Shown in pieces: positions 45,657-53,104 of a stretch of 64,000 nucleotides of DNA. Made by a program: the position numbers and the translations under genes. The DNA comes from Clostridium sp. AM22-11AC (GTDB lineage: Bacteria; Bacillota; Clostridia; Lachnospirales; Lachnospiraceae): assembly GCF_003473545.1 (NCBI RefSeq), contig NZ_QUCM01000013.1:21990-85989 (forward strand). The letters are read 5' to 3'. Numbering within the stretch: the stretch's first letter is position 1; each line of letters begins with the position of its first letter. Below the pieces are notes generated by a model. The model worked only from the letters and a program-made list of their open reading frames with translations. It was not told the DNA's origin and ran no database searches.

Positions 45657-46596
45657 CTCTCACCTTCTTGATCTGCTCTTTTAATTTGTTTATTCTTTTC
45701 TGATTCTCCTGTATTCCTTTTGCGTACAACGCACTATAAGCCACATACGGCAGTTCTAAATATTTACCCGACCGATTTACCCCTAAAGCATTTTTTCCGT
45801 TCTCCTGTGTCAGGTAGACGTCCTGTGCAATATATCCTATCGCCCTATTGCCTGAATCTCGAAAAGAATACGATACCGGTATCAGTCCAGCAAAATCCGC
45901 TTTCTCAATATCTTTAATACATTGTTTTTTCCTTTTGTCTGACGTGTACCGCACCTTCCGGCAGTTCAGATTTTCAGACACATAAAGTTCGCTGCATGTA
46001 GCTGCTTTCCCAATAACGTTGATGTAATCATCATCATTGTAAATTTCCATATTAGCAGCCACGATAGCTTTCGCAGGATTTAAGGTAGTTGTAGTCAGAG
46101 CATCATCTATGTACACATCGCCGGAAGGAGATACTGCAAAACGATTGTTGATGTTGATAGATCCACCCGTTATATTTCCAGAAAAATATGCATTTCCAGG
46201 CTTATCTAACTTCATATTTTGGGCATCGATAATCAGGTGTCCGCTAGTTAGTCGGATATATTCTCCATACATCTCCATTCTGGTAAGCATTTCATGGACA
46301 ACGTTCCCTGTTGCTACCAACAACTGAATACTTTCCGAAGACTGGGATAACTTAGTCTGTACAGATGAAGCATAATCATCATATTCAATGTTCAGCGCAT
46401 CCGTTGAAAACTGGATTTTTCTTACTTTGTTGTTTCTATCCGTAATAGAATTTAAAACATCATTTGAAATGTTATCTTCCAGGCTCAAATTTGAAATCGT
46501 ATATTTGAGATCCTCACTAAACCGGTATAACTGCCGTACAACTTTTCCTATGTCTGTTTCATTTTTCTGAATAATCATGGGTTTAAATACTGCCAT
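45643..46596 (-). CDS. Fibre protein with C-terminal S74 auto-processing chaperone (paralogue 1)
   Basis: 317 residues from the ATG at 46596, chosen because GGGAG lies 8 bases before it. The upstream in-frame ATG at 46611 has no RBS. The build matches its neighbour: coiled coil, FSGNITGGSININNRFAVS beta segment, then an S74 chaperone with SDKRKKQCI (Ser219, Lys224) and GYIAQDVYL. The two genes are clearly tandem paralogues but far diverged. Probably both are appendage fibres on the P22-like hub. Confidence 0.82.
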   Translation of the reverse strand: MAVFKPMIIQKNETDIGKVVRQLYRFSEDLKYTISNLSLEDNISNDVLNSITDRNNKVRKIQFSTDALNIEYDDYASSVQTKLSQSSESIQLLVATGNVVHEMLTRMEMYGEYIRLTSGHLIIDAQNMKLDKPGNAYFSGNITGGSININNRFAVSPSGDVYIDDALTTTTLNPAKAIVAANMEIYNDDDYINVIGKAATCSELYVSENLNCRKVRYTSDKRKKQCIKDIEKADFAGLIPVSYSFRDSGNRAIGYIAQDVYLTQENGKNALGVNRSGKYLELPYVAYSALYAKGIQENQKRINKLKEQIKKVRDVKL

Positions 46597-48151
46597 GAAT
46601 ATCACTCCCATATCCTATATATTTACTCATAGCAATCAAAACTGCCGGTCCTTTTCCTTCCAGACGGAACCGGTATCTCTGGCATCTGGCTGGGGTTATA
46701 TTAAGCACCTGCGTTCTATATCCCTGAGAAGTAAAAGAAATTTTCTTTTCAAACTCTGGTTCACTGTCGCATTTTATAAATACGTCCACTTCACTTCCCG
46801 GATCCAGTTTCAAGTTAAAAAGCAGTCTTTTTAAGAACTTATACTCCACACTTTCATCCAACTGGTCTCCGCTCTCTAGCATCCACTCTATCTGCTCATC
46901 CCTTGAACCGCTGATTGTAAAAAGTTTTCCTGTGGAATCAACACAGTATAGCTGTCCTTCTCCGTATGCCATAAACAAAGCCTGCATATCATCTTCTTTG
47001 TGCCACATACCCTTTTTTAAATCATACACATAGATATTCCACTGCCCTGATACATCCTGTAACGATGCATAGTATTTTCCGTTATGCTGACCAGCCACAC
47101 CGCCCTGAAACCGTACCTCTGCCAGTGCATCCGATACAGATTCCGGATACGCTCCGTCAAAACTGCATACATTGCTCCTGGACACATACAATAATGTTTC
47201 ATTTACAACACATGCTGTCTTCTCACACCCTTTTGCAACACCTCTGACCGGGAATGATGTATTGATCTGAAAATTACTTGGTTTATCTCCATAAACCTTA
47301 TGGATCGTATCTTCCTTGAAAAACAGCACATATCCCATATGAGACAGGCAGCCTGTAAAATCTCCATCTGATCCAACTGTAGCCGCATACGAATCTGTAC
47401 TGATCCCTTCAAACGCATTCCAGTTTGTTGGATCTCCCAGCTTGCTTGCATATACCTCATGATTTGCGCTGGAGCAGCCCCACAAGCGGTTGCCATTCTC
47501 ACAAATATAATCCATATCCGGTACTTTTCTGGTAAGCTTTAGCCCAGATTCCTGAGTAAAGCTGGATGATAGATCACCTATGATCACAATGTAGTCATCT
47601 GCTTTTTCCTGAATCACCGTAGTCTTGTTAAAGCTACTGTTTGTACAACCGGATATTTCCACACCGTCAAACTGATTAAATTGCTTTCCGATTCCGGTAC
47701 AACTAATCTTTACCATGGTACTTCCGGTTGTCGTCTGTGCAAATGTTGCTGTTGCAGCCTGGCTCCAGGAAGCCTCTAATGCTGTCTTTTCTCCAGTGGA
47801 TGTGTTATACATAATTTTATCCGGGAATACCACAATATAGGCTCCCAAACTCACCAGCTGCTTATCTGTATCCTGGACTGTTGCAATTTCTTTATCTTTG
47901 TAATACAGCTTTGTCCCATCCACATAGGCCAAACCATTTTTATAAATGATCCCATGAGGTTTTGATAAACTTTTCAGGATTTCTCCTCTTGGCTTTCTGA
48001 CCGCTATCGCCGGGAAAACATCTGAAGACATGTTTTTCATGTCCGAAAACTCATTTTCTCCAATTACAAGACCTTTGTTCAGTCCCCCAAATGATCCTAT
48101 CTGTTTGCTGTCCCCTCTCGGTGTCATTGTCAGCATTGGTAATCGTCCCAT
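46583..48151 (-). CDS. Tail hub/packaged-DNA stabilisation protein (P22 gp10-like)
   Basis: 522 residues. Beta-rich throughout with repeated motifs such as GLAYVDGTKLYYKD and SKLGDPTNWNAFEGI, typical of the propeller-like stabilisation proteins of short-tailed phages with P22-type portals. It follows the small connector gene and precedes the two fibre genes, the expected order for a hub. I cannot align it to a named family member here. Its end overlaps the start of the next gene by 14 bases. Confidence 0.65.
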   Translation of the reverse strand: MGRLPMLTMTPRGDSKQIGSFGGLNKGLVIGENEFSDMKNMSSDVFPAIAVRKPRGEILKSLSKPHGIIYKNGLAYVDGTKLYYKDKEIATVQDTDKQLVSLGAYIVVFPDKIMYNTSTGEKTALEASWSQAATATFAQTTTGSTMVKISCTGIGKQFNQFDGVEISGCTNSSFNKTTVIQEKADDYIVIIGDLSSSFTQESGLKLTRKVPDMDYICENGNRLWGCSSANHEVYASKLGDPTNWNAFEGISTDSYAATVGSDGDFTGCLSHMGYVLFFKEDTIHKVYGDKPSNFQINTSFPVRGVAKGCEKTACVVNETLLYVSRSNVCSFDGAYPESVSDALAEVRFQGGVAGQHNGKYYASLQDVSGQWNIYVYDLKKGMWHKEDDMQALFMAYGEGQLYCVDSTGKLFTISGSRDEQIEWMLESGDQLDESVEYKFLKRLLFNLKLDPGSEVDVFIKCDSEPEFEKKISFTSQGYRTQVLNITPARCQRYRFRLEGKGPAVLIAMSKYIGYGSDIHGSI

Positions 48152-48163
48152 TAAAGCTCCTCC

Positions 48164-48535
48164 TTAAAATTTGGAAAATAACGGTGCTTTTTTTGCCCGA
48201 TTGCAGCGCCTGAACCATGCAGCATATGCATCATAAGCGGAGTTGTACATTACAACGTCATTGTTATAGCGTTCAGTTTCTTCATTGTGATAATCAATCT
48301 TTGAAAGCATATAATTAACATAGACATCCTTGAACCGATCCGGAATACTTAATTTTTTATCCTGGTCTTTTTCATATTCCATTGGAATAAATTCCAGATT
48401 ATATCCTTCCGCCCGGTTGATTACTTCTTCAATGACCTGTCCCTCAATTTCATTGATCCATCCCATGATCATGTCTGTACCATACTGCTGCCCTCTTAAA
48501 GATGTGATATCACTAATCAAATCGTTTACTGTCAT
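48164..48535 (-). CDS. Head-tail connector-like protein (P22 gp4-like)
   Basis: 123 residues, helical, beginning MTVNDLISDITSLRGQQYGT with an SIPDRFKDVYVNYMLSKID core. Small helical proteins of this kind, lying beside the hub gene, attach under the portal. Assignment rests on size, fold character and position. Confidence 0.6.
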   Translation of the reverse strand: MTVNDLISDITSLRGQQYGTDMIMGWINEIEGQVIEEVINRAEGYNLEFIPMEYEKDQDKKLSIPDRFKDVYVNYMLSKIDYHNEETERYNNDVVMYNSAYDAYAAWFRRCNRAKKAPLFSKF

Positions 48536-48543
48536 ATAAGCAC

Positions 48544-49287
48544 CTACTCTTTCAGTCCCGGCCAGGTAAGCGCTCCATCCTGGTCAGGGGTTAAAGTTAC
48601 CGGGTCTGTAACCATAGCTCCATCTTCATTCAGCACGTACCATTTCCCATCAATAGTTTGCTGACCGGTCAGCATAGCTCCATCCGCGCCAAGGTAATAC
48701 CATTTATCTTTGTATTTATACCAGGTATTCTTGACCATTCTTCCTGCACCATCAAACCAGTACCATTTATCATCGTACCAATACCAGTCATTTCTTACAG
48801 GCTCCCCGTTTCCGAGGTAATACTTCCAATCTCCATCCTCTTGCTGCCATCCTTTTTTCTTTTGTTCGCTTATTGGAGTTAAAAATAGCTTCTGTTCTGC
48901 CTGTCTTCTTCTGGTCAGGCCAGCCAAAATCTTACCACCACCGCGGTTATATGCCAGGATCTTTTCTGATATCTCAGCCCGCGATCTGGTTCCTTTTGCT
49001 GTCAACTGATCTATAGATCCTACATTGTATGCAAATGATACCAGGGCATCAAATTCATTTTGATTCCACATGTATTTCGTTCCATATTTGTCTACATTGC
49101 GCTCATATGGTCCCATATCATCCGTCAACATCTTATCTGCCTCTGCCTGTGTAATCCTCTGACCTGCTTTTACATTTCCTGTGTGTCCCCAACCAATGGT
49201 CCATACTCCTGCCGGGCACTTATAAGCTTCTAATCTGCATCCTTCAAAGCTTCTTATCAGTTTCAAACCATTCTCTGAAATTTTCAT
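48544..49287 (-). CDS. Phage endolysin: GH24 lysozyme with cell-wall-binding repeats
   Basis: 247 residues. The N-terminal lysozyme domain has the catalytic Glu in RSFEGCRLEAYKCPAG and TIGWGHT, as in T4-type GH24 muramidases. From about residue 150 there are four aromatic repeats (GWQQEDGDWKYYLGNGE, DDKWYWFDGAGRMV, KDKWYYLGADGAML, DGKWYVLNEDGAMV), the choline-/cell-wall-binding type. It cuts peptidoglycan at lysis. RBS AGGAGG lies 5 bases upstream. A strong terminator separates it from the holin gene upstream, so it may need its own promoter or readthrough. Confidence 0.94.
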   Translation of the reverse strand: MKISENGLKLIRSFEGCRLEAYKCPAGVWTIGWGHTGNVKAGQRITQAEADKMLTDDMGPYERNVDKYGTKYMWNQNEFDALVSFAYNVGSIDQLTAKGTRSRAEISEKILAYNRGGGKILAGLTRRRQAEQKLFLTPISEQKKKGWQQEDGDWKYYLGNGEPVRNDWYWYDDKWYWFDGAGRMVKNTWYKYKDKWYYLGADGAMLTGQQTIDGKWYVLNEDGAMVTDPVTLTPDQDGALTWPGLKE

Positions 49288-49301
49288 GTGTACCTCCTAT
49301 T

Positions 49302-49328
49302 AAAAAAGGCTTAGGATATCCTAAGCCT
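49302..49328 (-). terminator. Terminator between holin and endolysin
   Basis: Near-perfect palindrome AGGCTTAGGATATCCTAAGCCT followed by TTTTTT on the minus strand, just before the endolysin RBS. Confidence 0.82.
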
Positions 49329-49337
49329 AAAGATGTG

Positions 49338-49784
49338 TCACTCCAATTTTGTTTTGTCTTCGACCTGACCTTTAATTGCTTTTGCAAGCGGCATCAGGAA
49401 CGGAGGCATAGCAACACCAATATCAAGTAAATTCTCTAGGATGGATATGATCTCATTGCAAATAAGCCAAACAGCTACTACGGTAGCAATCACAAACGGT
49501 ATTTTTATGTCCAACCCTATATATTGTCCTGCATATATGATCATCCTATCCATGAGCCATCCTACACCGATCAGGATCCACATTCCGATTTTTTTACAAA
49601 TGCCTCGAATCCCCTTGTAGCTTGTCACATGTTCCTGACGATACTTCGATGCAACTATTCCGGTTATATAATCAGTAAAATTCAGTGCTACGAGAGCAAA
49701 CACCGGTACTGCCAATACTCCAAGATAGGCAAATGCTGCACTCATTATAGTGATAAATATTGCTTTAAATCTTTCCAACTTCAT
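49338..49784 (-). CDS. Phage holin (holin_4/toxin-secretion type)
   Basis: 148 residues with about four hydrophobic segments (FKAIFITIMSAAFAYLG, VPVFALVALNFTDYITG, GMWILIGVGWLMDRMI, IPFVIATVVAVWLICNE). The DYITGIVASKY and SYKGIRGICKK motifs are typical of the holin_4_1/Cp-1 family. It makes the membrane hole through which the endolysin reaches the wall. It lies before the lysozyme gene, as expected. Confidence 0.88.
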   Translation of the reverse strand: MKLERFKAIFITIMSAAFAYLGVLAVPVFALVALNFTDYITGIVASKYRQEHVTSYKGIRGICKKIGMWILIGVGWLMDRMIIYAGQYIGLDIKIPFVIATVVAVWLICNEIISILENLLDIGVAMPPFLMPLAKAIKGQVEDKTKLE

Positions 49785-49789
49785 TTACC

Positions 49790-49909
49790 TCACTCACTTT
49801 TCTCTGGATTTTCCTTTAACCACTTTTCTGTTACTTTTTTCCAGAGTTTTGGCACCTGCTCCAGTGTCATTTCTCCAGATCTGATTTTTAATCCATAATA
49901 CCTGCCCAT
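49790..49909 (-). CDS. CD1375-family small phage protein
   Basis: 39 residues, MGRYYGLKIRSGEMTLEQVP then a charged helix. The pattern (short start, LKI.SG.MTLE.VP, basic helix) fits the CD1375 family seen beside holin genes in Clostridia prophages. Its ATG shares one base with the upstream stop (TAATG). Function unknown. Confidence 0.68.
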   Translation of the reverse strand: MGRYYGLKIRSGEMTLEQVPKLWKKVTEKWLKENPEKSE

Positions 49910-50313
49910 TATGATGTCACTCCTTCCTGGTCTGCCATAGCACTCATTACTGCTCCCATATCTCCAATAGCTCCGTCATGGACTGCTAATGTTTCGGTAT
50001 TAGCGGAAACCTGTGCTTTCAGTTTTTCGATATCTGTCAGCTCACGAATACCAAATGTTGCCATGATCTTTCCATCTTCGGTTTTGTCCAAAGTAAACGC
50101 CGGTGACATCAGACACATATCTTTGTATGCACCTACGGTCAAGCCTTCACCATTCAGGATCCGCACCTCAGACATGTTCTCATCTGTGCATCTCTTCCAA
50201 AACTGATCTACTGCTGTCATATCTTCGAATACAGCTTTCATGTTTTCAAGACTGGCAGCTGCTTCCAGTTCAACAGCTGTTTCATTTTTTAAAACAATTT
50301 TGTCTTTGTTCAT
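49909..50313 (-). CDS. Phage protein of unknown function (134 residues)
   Basis: Soluble, acidic. The first 100 residues look like a compact domain (NETAVELEAAASLENMKAVF, EVRILNGEGLTVGAYKD) followed by a short coiled coil with KLKAQVSANTETLAVHDGAIG. It lies between DUF4406 and CD1375 genes in the accessory set between fibre and holin. Proteins like this are common before CD1375-type genes in Firmicutes phages; the role is unknown. Confidence 0.6.
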   Translation of the reverse strand: MNKDKIVLKNETAVELEAAASLENMKAVFEDMTAVDQFWKRCTDENMSEVRILNGEGLTVGAYKDMCLMSPAFTLDKTEDGKIMATFGIRELTDIEKLKAQVSANTETLAVHDGAIGDMGAVMSAMADQEGVTS

Positions 50314-50328
50314 TTTTTCTCCTTTAAC

Positions 50329-50652
50329 TTACGCTTCGTAAATCACATCTAACCCATAAGCTACTGCTGCATCATGCTCAATCCGGCACCCTCTGGCATT
50401 TTCCCAACCCTTGCAGAAATAAGCTGCATGACAAAGTGACATATTTTCCAGACTTTTAGCAAGAAAGCAAAGAGGAATCTGTACCACTCCACGTTCTTTC
50501 ATCTTTTCATTGCTGTACCATTCATCAGTAAACAAGGTGTTTACAATTTCATAGCCTTTGGCTTCCAGGACCTTGATTGCCTGTTCCCTAGTTGCAATAA
50601 TCTCTTCATCTGTTTTTCCAGCCATTGGCTGACTAAGCATTGCTTTCTTCAT
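50329..50652 (-). CDS. DUF4406 phage protein (deoxyribosyltransferase-like fold)
   Basis: 107 residues. Starts KKAMLSQPMAGKTDEEI, the DUF4406 signature, and has GWENARGCRIEHDAAVAYGL near the end. The fold resembles nucleoside 2-deoxyribosyltransferases, but the catalytic role in phages is not known. 15 bases downstream of the DUF6275 gene. Confidence 0.82.
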   Translation of the reverse strand: MKKAMLSQPMAGKTDEEIIATREQAIKVLEAKGYEIVNTLFTDEWYSNEKMKERGVVQIPLCFLAKSLENMSLCHAAYFCKGWENARGCRIEHDAAVAYGLDVIYEA

Positions 50653-50667
50653 AATTTTTCTCTCTCC

Positions 50668-50931
50668 TTACATTTTGTAACAAATATTTTCCCATTTTTT
50701 ATAAGCATCCATATAAAGTTCATCTTTGTCCCCATTATATGTAAACTCATAATACATTCCATCCGGAGCGGTAGTGCTTAATAATGCTTTGTGGTTCTGT
50801 AATGTCTTGCAGCACCAAACCACATACACATCATCTACTGTGATTTTTTTCTTATCTGTCTTATCCATGTGCTCATTGGTATAAGCACATACCTTTTCTT
50901 TACAAATGCGAATAAATTCAGCATTGCTCAT
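50668..50931 (-). CDS. DUF6275 phage protein
   Basis: 87 residues. The core VDDVYVVWCCKTLQNHKALL and DGMYYEFTYNGDKDELYMDAYKKWEN fits DUF6275, which is common in Firmicutes prophages near the lysis genes. Unknown function. Its start lies 39 bases from the fibre cassette site B, so this gene is just outside the invertible segment. Confidence 0.8.
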   Translation of the reverse strand: MSNAEFIRICKEKVCAYTNEHMDKTDKKKITVDDVYVVWCCKTLQNHKALLSTTAPDGMYYEFTYNGDKDELYMDAYKKWENICYKM

Positions 50932-50969
50932 ATTTATTCACCTTTCCTTTCTTTTTCTGGTTTGCTTAC

Positions 50970-50981
50970 ATAGTAATTTAG
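50970..50981 (+). repeat. Fibre-cassette recombination site B
   Basis: ATAGTAATTTAG on the plus strand, inverted relative to site A (51544-51555). In the frame reading SNLE. Confidence 0.72.
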
Positions 50982-51217
50982 AAACTCTTGGAACAAACAA
51001 ACTCAACACAGATAATCATATTTCCAAAGTAGTCTTGAATGCTAATAATAATGGAGTAACGTTTACGATTGATGGCGTTCCTTATACTTCACCGATAATG
51101 GTTGCGGGAAAGAGCATTACTAGAATGGAAATTGATACAACATTATCTAAATTAACCCTTGTTTTCTTTTATGATGGACAAATCATAAAACGGTATGTAT
51201 CCTTGTCAGCATCTTAA
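50970..51217 (+). pseudogene. Alternative (silent) fibre C-terminus, cassette B
   Basis: The frame entered at the SNL site encodes 78 further residues, ETLGTNKLNTDNHISK to KRYVSLSAS, on the strand opposite to the fibre gene. It has no N-terminal fibre domain of its own; the sequence upstream of the site on this strand is the complement of the DUF6275 gene leader. Inversion between sites A and B would join it in frame to codon 408 of the fibre gene. Beta-rich (VTFTIDGVPYTSPIMVAG), like a tip domain. Confidence 0.72.
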
Positions 51218-51268
51218 TTTATCAGTTGCAAAGACTTGTATTCCAATAGCAAACAATCTTTTTGTAGA

Positions 51269-52768
51269 TTAAGCCGTACCAAAAATTATCATAGTTACCC
51301 ATTTTTTTCCGGAAAATGTAGAACCAGCTGTTACAATTTTTAAATTATTTCCGTCTTTTACTGCTGTAAAATTGTAAACACTGCTATCTTCAACTTTTGT
51401 TTGACATATACCGCTAGCATATGTAGGAATGTTTCCAAAAATAGATTGAAGTGTCTTAGTTGCTACTCCATTTGTAAAGGTAAACTCTTCGATAATTAAA
51501 ACAATCGTTGTAGTCTTAACTTTTATTTTAAAATATCCCGAATCTAAATTACTATTTTGAGCGGTGATCTGATCCTGCAAGGACTTTCCCATACGTGCAT
51601 CCAGTGCATAGCCTTCTTCCGTTGTTAATGCATTGTTTACCACATTGCTTCTTAATAACAGCTGATTTAGCACCTTATCCGCTATCACATCGATCAACGC
51701 CTGGACCGTACTTGTCGCATTTTCCTTACCTAATAATCCTAAAAGATCCACAGCTGATACAGACGATGCTTTTCCGTCAAATCCGCCTAGCCCCTGTATC
51801 AGCCCTTTTACCACATTTGCATCAGATGCTGCTGCGGATGCACTACTACTAGCCTCTGATGCTTTTTGGGTAGCTGTCTGAGCTGCACTACTGGCTGCCT
51901 CTGCGCTTCCAGCTGCCTCCTCTGCACTGGTGCTGGCTGCACTTTGGGCTGCGGTCGCTGTCTGTGCCGCACTACTGGCTGTTTCTGCGCTTCCGGATGC
52001 CGCCTCTGCACTGTCACTGGCTGCATTCTGTGCTGTGGTCGCTGTCTGTGCCGCACTACTGGCTGTTCCAGCACTTCCGGATGCTGCCTTTGCACTGGCA
52101 CTGGCTGCACTGGCAGCTTCTGTTGCTGTCTGTGCTGCGCTACCAGCTGTTCCAGCACTTCCGGCCGCTGCCTTTGCACTGGCACTGGCTGCACTCTGCG
52201 CTGCGGTCGCTGTCTTAGCCGCTTCTACCGCAGCTTCACCCTGCTTCTGCCACTCTGCTTCATTTTTCAGCCTGGCTGATTCATTTTCCTGGCGGATCTT
52301 TTCTGCTTCCACCCTGCTGCTTTCCGCAGCATCCATTGATTCAGTCTTCTGGTCAATCCGTTTTTCCAGTTTTTCCAGTTCAGAAAGCGCCGTTTGTGCA
52401 CCATCTGGCGTGTTTATAGTCTTTCCAACATACAAAAACCCCTGATTCGTTGCCCACTTTATGGTTCCAAAATCATCAGATCCACGAAGAGCGATCCATA
52501 CCGTGCCTATCTGCTGTACACTTGCAGCACTCACGGTCCATGTCAATATCACATGCTCATCTGTTATTTCTTTTTCAAGTACATCAGTATCCTTAGTTTC
52601 CTTTCCGTATCTCAGATCAATACGAAAATCCAGGTTAGATATGTCAATACCGCCTACAGTGAGGCGGTTGATCTTAAACTGTCTGGTTTCTGAATTGTTA
52701 TCGAACTGTGTCCCTATCTGTCTTTCTGCTACCGGGATCACCAATTCTCTTCCCCGTACAGTTATCAT
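51269..52768 (-). CDS. BppU-like tail fibre with switchable C-terminus
   Basis: 499 residues. Residues ~1-120 resemble the BppU baseplate-binding domain (KINRLTVGGIDISNLDFRID, TVWIALRGSDDFGTIKWAT). A coiled coil (~125-175) leads to an Ala/Ser repeat region (~175-330; ~28-residue units such as SAAQTATAAQSAASASAKAA). A conserved neck follows (TEEGYALDARMGKSLQDQIT), then the site NSNL at 405-408 and a 91-residue tip. The tip is one of up to four stored versions. Follows the capsid genes. It probably binds the host surface. Confidence 0.83.
   Translation of the reverse strand: MITVRGRELVIPVAERQIGTQFDNNSETRQFKINRLTVGGIDISNLDFRIDLRYGKETKDTDVLEKEITDEHVILTWTVSAASVQQIGTVWIALRGSDDFGTIKWATNQGFLYVGKTINTPDGAQTALSELEKLEKRIDQKTESMDAAESSRVEAEKIRQENESARLKNEAEWQKQGEAAVEAAKTATAAQSAASASAKAAAGSAGTAGSAAQTATEAASAASASAKAASGSAGTASSAAQTATTAQNAASDSAEAASGSAETASSAAQTATAAQSAASTSAEEAAGSAEAASSAAQTATQKASEASSSASAAASDANVVKGLIQGLGGFDGKASSVSAVDLLGLLGKENATSTVQALIDVIADKVLNQLLLRSNVVNNALTTEEGYALDARMGKSLQDQITAQNSNLDSGYFKIKVKTTTIVLIIEEFTFTNGVATKTLQSIFGNIPTYASGICQTKVEDSSVYNFTAVKDGNNLKIVTAGSTFSGKKWVTMIIFGTA
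51544..51555 (-). repeat. Fibre-cassette recombination site A (in the expressed gene)
   Basis: Minus strand ATAGTAATTTAG, reading NSNL at codons 405-408 of the fibre gene. Confidence 0.72.
51840..52215 (-). repeat. Tandem Ala/Ser-coding repeats in the fibre gene
   Basis: About four imperfect 84-base units, each coding ~28 residues of the type SAAQTAT-x-AQSAASASAKAA-x-GSAGTA. The region forms a helical, Ala-rich shaft. Unit number may vary by slippage or recombination. Confidence 0.7.
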
Positions 52769-52787
52769 ATCTTCCGCCCCCTTTCAG

Positions 52788-53090
52788 TTACTCCTTGTAT
52801 CTTGCGCTTTCTTCAATCTCAATCGCATATTCACGCTGAGCTTCTGCATTTTCCAGAACCTCTACAACAGATTCCGGAAGTTCTGTTGGTACTCCACGCT
52901 TAATCAGATAAGACTTTCCGTTTACTGCAACAAAAACATCTGCACGATCCTTATCTGCACTTCCCAACGGGATCTTGAATCTGATCAGCTTCTCTCCCTT
53001 TTTCTGTGGCTCTGCATCCTGCTTTACTACTGCATCCTCTACCGCAGCCTGTTCTACTACTGCATCCTCTACCTTTGCAGTTCTTCCCAT
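52788..53090 (-). CDS. Small phage structural protein after the capsid gene
   Basis: 100 residues: a low-complexity start of VEDAV/VEQAA repeats, then a domain with RFKIPLGSADKDRADVFVAV and NGKSYLIKRGVPTELPESVV. Small proteins of this pattern follow N4-gp56-type capsid genes in many Firmicutes phages. Perhaps a capsid decoration or head completion protein; unproven. Confidence 0.68.
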   Translation of the reverse strand: MGRTAKVEDAVVEQAAVEDAVVKQDAEPQKKGEKLIRFKIPLGSADKDRADVFVAVNGKSYLIKRGVPTELPESVVEVLENAEAQREYAIEIEESARYKE

Positions 53091-53104
53091 GTTTTTAAAC
53101 CTCC

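Larger units (their letters stand above)
50970..51555. other. Predicted invertible segment at the fibre gene 3' end
   Basis: Two inverted copies of ATAGTAATTTAG bound 562 bases with two converging C-terminal coding segments: A (91 codons, joined to the fibre gene) and B (78 codons, reversed). Both are entered in the same reading frame at SNL. This is the layout of phase-variable fibre genes (Mu G segment, R64 shufflon). Confidence 0.75.

Noticed and set aside
51840..52215. CRISPR-like array
   Set aside because: The periodic units are imperfect, have no unique spacers and encode a continuous Ala/Ser helix in the fibre frame.
50970..52768. Diversity-generating retroelement for the fibre gene
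   Set aside because: No reverse transcriptase gene and no template/variable repeat pair with A-specific changes is present; the alternative tips are unrelated sequences, as in inversion systems.
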